Positions 50,145 through 61,000 of a DNA stretch of 64,000 nt are shown here, piece by piece (position 1 is the stretch's first letter; every line of letters starts with the position of its first letter). The DNA comes from Microbispora hainanensis (lineage in GTDB: Bacteria > Actinomycetota > Actinomycetes > Streptosporangiales > Streptosporangiaceae): positions 5,704,001 to 5,768,000 of the forward strand of contig NZ_CP108086.1 of assembly GCF_036186745.1 (NCBI RefSeq), read 5' to 3'. A model generated the notes under the pieces. The model ran no database searches and had not been told where the DNA came from. It saw only the letters and a program-made list of their open reading frames with translations. Made by a program: the position numbers and the translations under genes.

Positions 50145-51223
50145 ACGACCTGACCGAGCTGAAGCGGTTCGTCGTGGCGCACGCGATCTCGCAGGGCCTG
50201 CCCGCCGACCACTACGCGGCCCTGCTGGACCGCGTCACCACGGACGCGGGCGACGAGCCGGGCTCCTGGCCGTACGAGTGGATCCGCGCCGGCGACGAGT
50301 GGGACGCGGCGGGACAGACGGCTCTCGCCGCCCAGTACTACACCATGGGCCGGTTCCCGTACGTCGACGGCCCGGGCCGCAAGCGGGCGCTCGCCCGCGG
50401 CCTCGACGCGTTCGACCGCTGGCGGCGCGGGGTGCCGGGCCTGGAACCGGTCGTCGTGGAGGTCGGCGGGGTGCCGGTGCGGGTGTGGGCCGCGGGGCTG
50501 TCGGCCGAGCGGCCCCGGCCGCTGCTCGTGATGACCGGCGGCATCGTGAGCCCCAAGGAGCAGTGGGCCGCGGTGCTGCCGCAGATCGCGTCCTTCGGCA
50601 TGGCCGGTGTCGTGGCCGACCTGCCCGGCGTCGGCGAGAGCCCGCTCCGGTACGGCTCCGACGCCTGGACCCTGTTCCCGGCGATCCTCGACGCGCTGGA
50701 GGACCGGGCCCGGGTGAGCGAGACGTACCTGCTCGCGCTGAGCTTCAGCGGCCACGCGGCGATCACCGTCGCGCTGCGCGACCCGCGGGTGCGCGGCGTG
50801 GTCGGCAACGGCCCGCCGATCCACGACTTCTTCACCGACGCCGCCTGGCAGGCGCGGGTGCCGAAGATCACCCGGGACACGCTCGCGCATCTCGTCGGAG
50901 TGCCGCCGGAGGCCGTGTTCGCCCATGTGCGCGACTGGGCCCTCCGCGACGCCGACCTGGCCGCGCTCACCGTGCCGCTCGCCGCGGTGACCGCCCGGCG
51001 CGACGAGATCATCCCGCCCGGCGACGTCGAACGCCTGAAACGGCACGTGCGGGACCTGCGGCTGGTCGAGCACGACGACGTGCACGGCGCCCCCTCCCAC
51101 CTCGCCGAGACCCGGGTGTGGAGCCTGCTCGCGGTGCAGCGGATGCGGCCCGACGCCGATCCGGAGGTGATCGCGGCGCTGACCTCGGCCCTGCAGGACG
51201 CCCGCACGGGAGCGGGCCGATGA
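50141..51223 (+). CDS. Alpha/beta hydrolase-fold protein (A5-like)
   Basis: 360 aa. A helical N-terminal region (about 1-100) precedes an alpha/beta hydrolase domain: LLVMTGGIVSPKEQW (oxyanion region), VVADLPGVGESPLRYG near 163, nucleophile elbow LSFSGHAA near 205 (S-F-S-G instead of G-x-S-x-G), VTARRDEIIPP with the acid, and HGAPSHLAE with the likely catalytic His near 320. In tetronate pathways A5 eliminates acetate from the A4 product to give the exocyclic double bond (known). The altered elbow may reflect elimination rather than hydrolysis, but this is inference. It overlaps A4 and the thioesterase genes by 4 and 4 nt. Confidence 0.83.
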   Translation: MNDLTELKRFVVAHAISQGLPADHYAALLDRVTTDAGDEPGSWPYEWIRAGDEWDAAGQTALAAQYYTMGRFPYVDGPGRKRALARGLDAFDRWRRGVPGLEPVVVEVGGVPVRVWAAGLSAERPRPLLVMTGGIVSPKEQWAAVLPQIASFGMAGVVADLPGVGESPLRYGSDAWTLFPAILDALEDRARVSETYLLALSFSGHAAITVALRDPRVRGVVGNGPPIHDFFTDAAWQARVPKITRDTLAHLVGVPPEAVFAHVRDWALRDADLAALTVPLAAVTARRDEIIPPGDVERLKRHVRDLRLVEHDDVHGAPSHLAETRVWSLLAVQRMRPDADPEVIAALTSALQDARTGAGR

Positions 51224-51981
51224 CCGCCACCGCGCGGATCCGCGACGACTGGCTGCGCGAATACGCCCCCGCCGCGCCGGGCGCACCCTGCCTGGTGGCG
51301 TTCCCGCACGCCGGAGGCTCGGCGGGCTTCTTCATCCCGCTCGCGCGGGCCCTGGCCCCGGCGGTGCGTGTGCTCGCCGTGCAGTACCCGGGACGCCTGG
51401 ACCGGCGGCGCGAGCCCGCCGTGGAGGACGTGCGCGTGCTGGCCCGCCAGGTGGCGGAGGTGATCGCCGGGGAACCGGACGGCCCCCGCACGGCCTTCTT
51501 CGGACACAGCATGGGCTCCCTGGTGGCGTTCGAGGCGGCGCTGCTGGCCGAGCGCGGTCTCGGCACGCCTCCGGAGCGGCTGTTCGTCTCCGGTGGCCGG
51601 GCCCCCGCACTCACCCGTGTGGACCCGGCGATCCTGCGGGACGACCGCTCCCTGCTCGACGAGGTGTTGTTCCTCGGCGGCACCTCCCGGCAGGTGCTGG
51701 AGAGCGCCGACCTGCGCGAACTCGTGCTGCCCGCGTTGCGCGGCGACTACCGCGCGCTGCGCGGCTACCTGCCCGATCCCGGCGCCCGGGTCCGCTGCCC
51801 GATCACCGCGCTCGTCGGCGACCACGACCCGAGGGTGACGGTGGCCCAGGCCGACCGGTGGCGGGAGCACACCTCCGGCCCCTTCCGGCTCACGGTGCTG
51901 CCCGGCGACCACTTCTACCTGACCAGACGGCTGGAGGACGTCGCGGAGACCGTACGGCGAGGGCTCGCCGTACCCGTCTGA
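51220..51981 (+). CDS. Type II thioesterase
   Basis: 253 aa. A GrsT/RifR-type editing thioesterase: FPHAGGSAGFFIPLA (oxyanion loop), VQYPGRLDRR, nucleophile GHSMGSLVAFE near residue 93, VGDHDPRV with the Asp and LPGDHFYLTRR with the His. Such enzymes remove wrong or stalled acyl groups from PKS carrier domains. It starts within the stop of the hydrolase gene and ends 46 nt before the PKS gene. All catalytic residues are present. Confidence 0.92.
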   Translation: MTATARIRDDWLREYAPAAPGAPCLVAFPHAGGSAGFFIPLARALAPAVRVLAVQYPGRLDRRREPAVEDVRVLARQVAEVIAGEPDGPRTAFFGHSMGSLVAFEAALLAERGLGTPPERLFVSGGRAPALTRVDPAILRDDRSLLDEVLFLGGTSRQVLESADLRELVLPALRGDYRALRGYLPDPGARVRCPITALVGDHDPRVTVAQADRWREHTSGPFRLTVLPGDHFYLTRRLEDVAETVRRGLAVPV

Positions 51982-52027
51982 TCCCTCTCGCCGGCCGTCC
52001 GCACCACGACTGAGAGTGAGGCACGAC

Positions 52028-55000
52028 GTGATCAGCCCCGACCAGCAGGTGTCCCGGCCCGTCGCGGTCGTCGGAGTGGCGTGCCGCCTGCCCGGTGCAT
52101 CTGGTCCCGGCGCCCTCTGGCGGCTGCTGGAGGAGGGCCGCAGCGCCGTCCGCGAGGTGCCCGAGGGACGGGCGCGGTCCGCGCTGCTGGACGACCTCGC
52201 CCGCGAGCACCCCGGCGTGCGATACGGCGGCTACCTCGACGACATCGCCGGATTCGACGCGGAGTTCTTCGGGATCTCCCCGCGCGAGGCCGCGGCGATG
52301 GACCCGCAGCAGCGGCTCGTCCTGGAGCTGGCCTGGGAGGTGCTGGAGGACGCCGGGGTGGTGCCCGCCACGCTCCGCGACACGCCGGTCGGCGTGTTCG
52401 CCGGCTCCATCGCGGACGAGTACGCGACGCTGTCGCGGGCCTCCGCGATCGGCCGCCACACTCTCACCGGCACCACCCGGGCCATCATCGCCAACCGCGT
52501 GTCGTACACGCTCGGGCTGCGCGGGCCGAGTGTCGCGGTCGACACCGCGCAGTCGTCGTCGCTGGTCGCCGTCCACCTCGCGGCGGAGAGCGTGCGGCGC
52601 GGGGAGTCGCGCCTCGCGCTCGCGGGCGGCGTCAACCTGATCGTCGACGCCGCCGGCACGGCGGCGGTGGCCCGGTTCGGCGGGCTGTCGCCGGACGGCC
52701 GGTGCCACACCTTCGATCGCCGGGCCAACGGATACGTCCGGGGCGAGGGCGCCGGGCTGGTGCTGCTCAAGGCGCTGGACGCCGCAGTCGAGGACGGCGA
52801 CCGGATCTACGCGGTGCTGCTCGGCGGCGCGGTCAACAACGACGGCGGCACCGACGGCCTCACCACGCCCAGCGCCCGCGCCCAGGCCGAGGTGCTCAGG
52901 CGGGCGTGGGCGGCCGCCGGCGTCGCGCCCTCGGCGCTGCAGTACGTCGAACTGCACGGCACCGGCACCCGGGTCGGTGACCCGGTGGAGGCGCGCGGCC
53001 TCGGCCTGGCCCGCCCCGGCGAGGGGCCGGTCCTCCAGGTCGGGTCCGTGAAGACGAACATCGGGCACCTGGAGGGTGCGGCGGGCATAGCCGGGCTGAT
53101 CAAGACCGTGCTGAGCGTCGACAGACGGCGGCTGCCCGCGAGTCTCAACTTCGCCGAGCCGAATCCGGAGATCGACTTCGACGGCTGGGGTCTGTCCGTC
53201 CGCAGCGCGGGCGGAGCATGGCCCCGGGACACTGAACGGCTCGTCGCCGGCGTCAGCTCGTTCGGCATGGGCGGCACCAACTGCCACGTCGTGGTCGCCG
53301 AACCGCCCCGCCAGGAGGACGCGGCTCCCGCCGCGCGGCAGGCCGGACCATCGGACCACGACTCCCGCGCGCACATGCCCCTCGTGCTCAGCGCGCGCAC
53401 CGGTGCGGCGCTGCGGGAACAGGCGGCCCGGCTGCGCGACCTCATGTCCGAGCACGACCTCCTCGGCGCATCCGAGACGTCAGGTGAGCCGGGGGCGTCC
53501 GGTGGGCCCGGGGCGCTTCCCGGGAGGCGTGCCGCGGGCCTGGCACGGAGCCTCGCGACCACCCGGACCGCCTTCGACCACCGGGCGGCGATCACGGGGG
53601 ATGTGACGGCCGGGCTGGCGGCGCTGGCGGAGGGACGTCCCGCTGCCGGTCTCGTCACGGGCAGAGCCAGGACCGCGCCCGTCGCGGTGCTGTTCCCCGG
53701 GCAGGGAAGCCAGCGGCCCGGCATGGGCAGGCGGGCCCACCACGACCACCCCGCCTGGCGGGCCGCGTTCGACGAGGCCGCGGCGGCGCTCGGCGAGCGG
53801 CTGCCCCGGCCGCTCCCGGAGGTCGTCTGGTCCGAGCCGGGCAGCGAGGAGGCCCGGCTCCTCGACCGCACGGCCTTCACCCAGCCCGCGATCTTCGCGG
53901 TCGAGGTGGCGACCTTCCGCCTGCTGGGGGCGCTCGGCGTCGAGCCGTCCTTCGTCGCCGGCCACTCCATCGGAGAGGTGGCCGCGGCGCACGTCGCGGG
54001 CGTGCTCGACCTGTCGTCCGCCGCCGAACTGATCGCGGCCAGGGGGCGGCTGATGGACGCGCTGCCCTCCGGCGGCGGGATGCTCGCCGCCGGCATCCCG
54101 GAGGACGAGGCGGCCGGGCTGCTCGCGGAGGTGGACGGCCTCGCGGTCGTCGCCGCCGTGAACGGACCGCGGTCGGTCGTCGTCGCGGGTCAGGACGCGG
54201 TGCTCGACGCCGTCGCCGCCCTCGCCGCCGCACGCGGGCACCGGACCCGGCGGCTCCCGGTGAGCCACGCCTTCCACTCGCCGCTGATGGACCCCGCCCT
54301 CGGCGAGTTCCGCGCGGTGCTCGACGGGCTCACGTACGGCAGGGCCCGCATCCCGTTCGTGTCGACGGTGACCGGCGAACCGCTCGACCTCGACGGCGCG
54401 GACGACTGGGCCGGCTACTGGGTGGAGCACGCCCGCCGTACGGTCCGCTTCGCCGACGGCCTGACCCGGCTGCGCGCGCTGGGGGCCGGGATCTTCGTCG
54501 AGGCGGGACCGGGGACGGCACTCAGCGCGGCCGGGCGGGAGACCCTGGGAACGGCGGCCGCGTTCGTGCCGGTCCTCGGCAAGGACGACGACGTCGAAGC
54601 CGCCGTCGGCAGGCTCTTCACCGCCGGGGTGCGCCTCGACTGGGACGCCGTCTTCCCGCCCGGCGCCCCCCGGGTCCCGCTGCCGACCTATCCCTTCCAG
54701 CGCGAGCGTCACTGGCTGACCCCGGGCGAGGGCGCACCGGCGGCCTCCGCACCGGTCTCGGCCTCCGCACCGGTCTCGGCCTCCGGCCCGGCTCCGGAGC
54801 CGGGCTCCGCGCCCGTTCCCGCGCCCGTTCCCGCGCCCGTTCTCGCGGCCGGCGCGGTGGCCGGTGCCACGGCCGGTTCGACGGCCGGTTCGACGGCCGC
54901 CCTTCCCGCCGGCCCGGCGGCCGGGGAGCGCCGCGTCATCGAGGAAGTCGCGGCCGTGCTCGGCTTCGCCGACCCCGCACGCGTCGATCCCGAGGCGACG

Positions 55001-58000
55001 TTCCGGGACCTCGGCCTCGACTCCCTGGGCCTGGTCGAACTGCGTGACCGGCTGAACGACGCCTTCGGCGCCGGTCTGCCGGCCGCCGCGCTGTTCAGCC
55101 ACCCCACCCCCGCCGCCCTGGCCCGCCACCTGGCCGGGGACACCCGCGCGGACACGCCCGCCGACGCCGTCCGGGCGGCGGACGACGATCCGGTGGTGAT
55201 CGTCGGGATGGGGTGCCGGTTCCCGGGCGGGGTCGCCTCGCCGGAGGATCTGTGGAAGCTGGTCGCCGACGGCGTCGACGCCATCGGCGAGTTTCCCGCC
55301 GACCGGGGCTGGGACCTCGCCGCCCTCTTCGACCCCGACCCCGGCAGGCCCGGCACCTCGTACACACGGTATGGCGGGTTCCTGCGGGACGCCGCCGAGT
55401 TCGACGCGGCGTTCTTCGGGATGAGCCCGCGGGAGGCGCTGGCGACCGATCCGCAGCAGCGGTTGTTGTTGCAGGTGTCGTGGGAGGCGCTGGAGCGGGC
55501 GGGGATCGACCCGCTGTCGCTGAAGGACAGCGACACCGGGGTCTTCATCGGTGCGACGGCCTCCGACTACACGCCCCGGCTTCACGAGGGAGGCGGCGGC
55601 GCCGACGGCTACCTCCTCACCGGGGGCAGCGTCAGCGTGGCGTCGGGGCGGATCGCGTATGTGCTGGGGTTGCGGGGTCCGGCGTTGACGGTGGATACGG
55701 CGTGTTCGTCGTCGTTGGTGGCGTTGGATCTGGCGGTTCGGGCGGTGCGGTCGGGGGAGTGTTCGCTGGCGTTGGCGGGTGGGGTGGCGGTGATGGCGTC
55801 GCCGGGGATGTTCGTGGAGTTTTCGCGGCAGCGGGGGTTGTCGGCGGATGGGCGGTGCCGGGCGTTTTCGGCGTCGGCGGATGGTACGGGGTGGGCTGAG
55901 GGTGCGGGGGTGGTGGTGGTCGAGCGGTTGTCGGCGGCGGTGCGTAACGGGCATCGGGTGCTGGCGGTGGTGGCGGGGTCGGCGGTGAATCAGGACGGGG
56001 CGAGTAATGGGTTGACGGCGCCGAATGGGCGGGCTCAGGAGGAGGTGATCGGGCGGGCGCTGGCGGAGGCGGGGCTGGGTCCGGGTGATGTGGATGTGGT
56101 GGAGGCGCATGGGACGGGGACGCGGTTGGGGGATCCGATCGAGGCGCAGGCGTTGATCGCGGCGTATGGGCGGGGTCGGCGGGTGCCGTTGTGGGTGGGG
56201 TCGTTGAAGTCGAACGTCGGGCATGCGCAGGCGGCGGCGGGGGTGGGCGGGGTCATCAAGATGGTGATGGCGTTGCGGCATGAGTGGTTGCCGGTGACGT
56301 TGCATGTGGATGAGCCGAGTCCGCATGTGGATTGGGATGGGTCGGGGGTGGCGTTGCTGACCCGTCCGGTGCGGTGGGACTGGCCGGGGCGGCCCCGCCG
56401 GGCGGGGGTGTCGTCCTTCGGTATCAGCGGCACCAACGCCCACGTGATCCTTCAGCAGCCCCCCACCGACACCGGCACGCCGCACACCGGCACGTCGCAC
56501 ACCGACACGCCGCACACCGGCACACCACGCGCCGGCACGTCGCACACCGGCACGCCGCTCGCCGGCACGCCGCACACCGGCACTGTGGCGGACATCGAGC
56601 ACGGGGACGAGGCCGGGGCGCCGGAAGCGCCGCTGTTGCTGTCCGGGACCGACGCCGCCGCGCTGCGCAGGCAGGCCGCGGCGCTCGCCGATCACCTGCG
56701 GGACCATCCGGAGCTCGACCTGCGCGACGTGGCCGCCACGCTCGCGGCTCGGTCACGGCTCGCGTACGGCGCCGCCGTCCTGGGCGACCATCAGGCCGCC
56801 CTGCGGGCGCTGGCCAGGGGAGAGGTCCACGAGGCCGCGGTGACGGGCGAGCGGATCACCGGCCGCACGGTCTTCGTCTTCCCCGGGCAGGGGTCGCAGT
56901 GGCCCGAGATGGCCCGCGCCCTGCTGACCGCCCACCCGGTCTTCCGCGCCGAGATCGACGCGTGTGCCGAGGCGTTCGCCCCCCACGTGGACTGGTCGTT
57001 GCACGCCGTGCTGCGTGGCGACCCGGGCGCCCCCTCGCTGGAGCGGGTCGACGTCGTGCAGCCGGTGCTGTTCGCCGTGATGGTGTCGCTGGCCGCGATG
57101 TGGCGTGCCGCGGGCGTCCGGCCGGACGCGGTGGCCGGGCACTCCCAGGGCGAGATCGCCGCCGCGTACGTCGCGGGCGCGCTGTCCCTGGACGACGCGG
57201 CGCGGCTGGTCACGCTGCGCAGCCGGGCCATCGCCCGCATCGCCGGAGACGGCGGCATGGTGTCGGTGGCCCTCGGCCCCGGGGAGGCGGGCGAGCTCGC
57301 GGCCCGCTGGGGCGGGGCCGTCGAGGTCGCAGTACACAACGGGCCGCGCTCCACCGTCGTCGCCGGGGACGCCGCCGCGCTCACCGAGGTGCTCGCCTGG
57401 TGCGAGGACAACGGGGTGCGGGCCCGCCGGGTGCCGGTGGACTACGCCTCCCACACCCGGTACGTGGAGTCGCTGCGGGAGGAACTGCTGGAGACGTTCG
57501 CCGGGCTGACGCCGCGGCCGGCCGAGGTGGCGTTCCACTCGGCGGTGACCGGCGAGCCGGTCGACACGACCACGCTCGACGCCGGCTACTGGTATCGCAA
57601 CCTCCGCGAGACCGTCCGCTTCGACGCCGTCGTCGCCGGGCTGGCCGGCACCGGCCACCGCAGGCTCATCGAGATCAGCCCGCACCCGGTGCTCACCGTC
57701 GCCGTGGAGGAGATCCTGGCCGAGCGGGGTGTGAGCGGCCTGGCCACGGGCACCCTCAGGCGGGGCGAGGGCGGCACGGACGCGTTCCGGCGGGCCCTGG
57801 CCGTGGCCCACCTCGCCGGGGTCTCCGTCGCGTGGCCGGTCGGCGGGGCGACGGTCGACCTGCCGACCTACCGGTTCGCGCGCGAGCGCTACTGGATGAC
57901 GCCCTCGGCAGGGCCGGCCCAGGCGGCCAGGCTCGGCCTCGCCGCGGCCCGGCACCCGATCCTCGGCGCGATGGTCACCCTCGCGGACGGCCGCGCCGTC

Positions 58001-61000
58001 CTGACCGGGCAGATCGACCCGGCCGTGCAGGGCTGGCTCGCCGACCACCGGGTCCTGGGCACCGTGCTGCTGCCGGGGGCGGCCTTCGCCGAGCTGGCCG
58101 CGCACGCGGGCCGTCTCACCGGCGGCCTGGAGGTGCGGGAGCTGACCGTCGAGGCCCCCCTCGTCCTGGACGCCGGCCGCACCGCGCAAGTGCAGGTGCT
58201 CGTCGGGACGCTCGACGCGGACGGGCGGCGCGGCATCGGCGTGCACGCCCGGACCGGCGACGACGAGCCGTGGACCCGCCACGCCTCCGGCGTGCTCGGG
58301 GAGGCCGACGGCACTCATGCGACCCTGGTCCGCGCCGGGAAGGCCGTGGTCACACCGGCCGGCGGGGAACTGCTGCCCTGGCCGCCCCCGGGCGCCGAGG
58401 CGGTGGACGTGTCGGACGTCTACGACCACCTCTATCGGCTGGGATACGACTACGGCCCGGCGTTCCAGGGTCTCGCCGCCGCCTGGCGGGACGGCGGCAC
58501 CGTGTACGCGGAACTGAGCGTTCCCGGCGACGCCGGCTCCCCGGCGGGGGCGAACGACTTCGCGCCGCATCCGGCGCTGCTCGACGCGGCGCTCCACCCC
58601 GTGGTGGCCGGTCTCGCCGTCCCCGACGCGGGAGCGCCGTTGCTGCCGTTCGCGTTCGAGGGCCTGCGTTTCACCGGCGAGGCGGGGCCGACGCTGCGGG
58701 CCAGGATCGAGCCGCTCGGCGGCCACCGGTTCCGCTACCTGTTCGCCGACGAGACCGGGCGGATCGCCGGGGGAGTGGAGTCGCTGGCCTTCCGGCCCGC
58801 GACGCGCGCCGACCTGACCGGCGCCCGGGCCGTCCCGGAGGCGTACGGCGTCGTCTGGGAGCCCCTCGCCGATCCCGGTGAGGCGCCGGGCCGTGTCGCC
58901 GTGCTGGAGGGGTTCGGGCCGGTCGCGGACCTGCTGGATCTCGGCGACGGCACGGGCGTGGACGTCCTCGCCGATCTCGAAGCCGTGACCCAAGCCGTGA
59001 CCGAAGCCGGGACCGAAGCAGTGACCGAAGCCGCGACCGAAGCGGTGGCCGGGGCAGGGACGGTGCTGGTGCCGGTCGGCGGTTTCCCGTCCGCCTCGGG
59101 GGCCTCGCCGGGGCCGATGGAGGAGGTGCACACCAGGACCGCCGCCGTCATGTCCCTGTTGCGGCGATGGCTCACCGGCACCGCGTCCGACGGCGTCCCG
59201 CTGACGGTCGTCGTCGACGGACGCGACCTGGCCTCCGCGGCGATCAGGGGCCTGGTCCGCACCGCCGCCGCCGAACACCCCGGCCGGTTCTCGCTCGCGG
59301 TCGTGGACGGCCCCGCGCCGGTCGCGCTGCTCGCCGCAGGCCACGGCGAGCGCGAGGTGGCCGTACGCGACGGGGTCGTCCTGGTCCCCAGGCTCGTCGC
59401 GCAGGACCTCGGCCCGGCGGATCCCGCGGCGGCGCGGAAGGCGGAGGCGGGGACACCCGGCGCAGACGGCACGACCGGGGCGGACCCGGAAAGCGGCGCG
59501 CCCGGCGGGGATGGTCGGGCGGATGAAGGGGACGCCTCTGCCGACGTGGACGCGGAGCCGGGGACGGTGCTCATCACGGGTGGCACTGGGACGCTGGGGG
59601 CGCTCGTCGCCCGCAGGCTGGCCGGTTCGGCCCGGCCCCCGCACCTGCTGCTGGTGAGCCGCTCCGGGCCGGACGCCCCGGGTGCGGGCGCGCTCGCCCG
59701 CGACCTGCGCGCCGCCGGGGCGGAGGTCACGGTGGCCGCCTGCGACGTCGCCGACCGGGACGCACTGGCGGATCTGCTGGCCGCCGTCCCCTCCGGCCGT
59801 CCGCTGCGCGGCGTGGTGCACACGGCGGGTGTGCTCGCCGACGCCACTCTCAGTGAGCTGACCCCGGACGCGCTGGCCGCCGTGCTGCGGCCGAAGGCCG
59901 ACGCGGCCTGGCATCTCCACGAGCTGACCGCCGGCCTGCCGCTTGACCGCTTCGTGCTGTTCTCCTCCGCCGTGGCCGCCTTCGGCGTGCCGGGACAGGC
60001 GAACTACGCCGCGGCCAACGCGTTCCTCGACGCGCTGGCCGAGCACCGCAGGAGCCTCGGCCTGCCCGCCACCTCCATCGCCTGGGGCGTCTGGGAGGAG
60101 GCCAGCACCATGACCCGCGGCCTGGACGACGCCGGCCGGGCCCGGCTCGCCCGGTATGGCGTCGGCACGCTCGCCACCGCCACGGCGCTGGACGCCTTCG
60201 ACCGCGCGCGCGAGCCGTACGTGGTGGTCTCGCCCTTCGACGACGCCGTGCTGCGGGAGGAGGCGGCGGCCGGCCGGCTGCCCGCCCTGTTCTCCCGCCT
60301 GGTGGCGTTCCCGCGCGGGGCCCGGCGCGCGCCCGGGGGCGCCTGGGCGAGCCGGGTGCGGGCCGGGCGGCCGCACGAGCGCGTCCACCTCGTCACCCGG
60401 CTGGTCCGCGAGCAGGCCGCGGCCGTCCTCGGCCACGCGGACCCGGCCGAGGTGCCCGGCGACCGCCCGCTGAAGGAGCTCGGCTTCGACTCGCTGACCG
60501 CGGTCGAGCTGCGCAACCGGCTCAACACGCTGACCGGGCTGACCCTGCCCGCCACCGTCGTCTTCGAGTTCCCCACGGTCACCGCGCTCGCCGGGCACCT
60601 GCTCGGGCTCCTCACCGCGGGGGACACGGCGACGTCGTCCCCGGCGGCGGTCCGGACGGCGGCGGACGACGATCCGGTGGTGATCGTGGGCATGGGGTGC
60701 CGGTTCCCGGGCGGGGTCGCCTCGCCGGAGGATCTGTGGGAGCTGGTCGCCAACGGTGTGGACGCGACCGGGGACTTCCCGGACGACCGGGGCTGGGACC
60801 TGGAGCGCCTCTACCATCCCGACCCGGACCACCGGGGCACCGCCTACACCCGCCGGGGCGGCTTCCTCTACGACGCGGGCGAGTTCGACGCGGCGTTCTT
60901 CGGGATGAGCCCGCGGGAGGCGCTGGCGACCGATCCGCAGCAGCGGTTGTTGTTGCAGGTGTCGTGGGAGGCGCTGGAGCGGGCGGGGATCGACCCGCTG

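Noticed and set aside
56467..56587. Possible CRISPR array
   Set aside because: The repeats are 15-bp contiguous coding units without spacers; no cas genes occur in the window.
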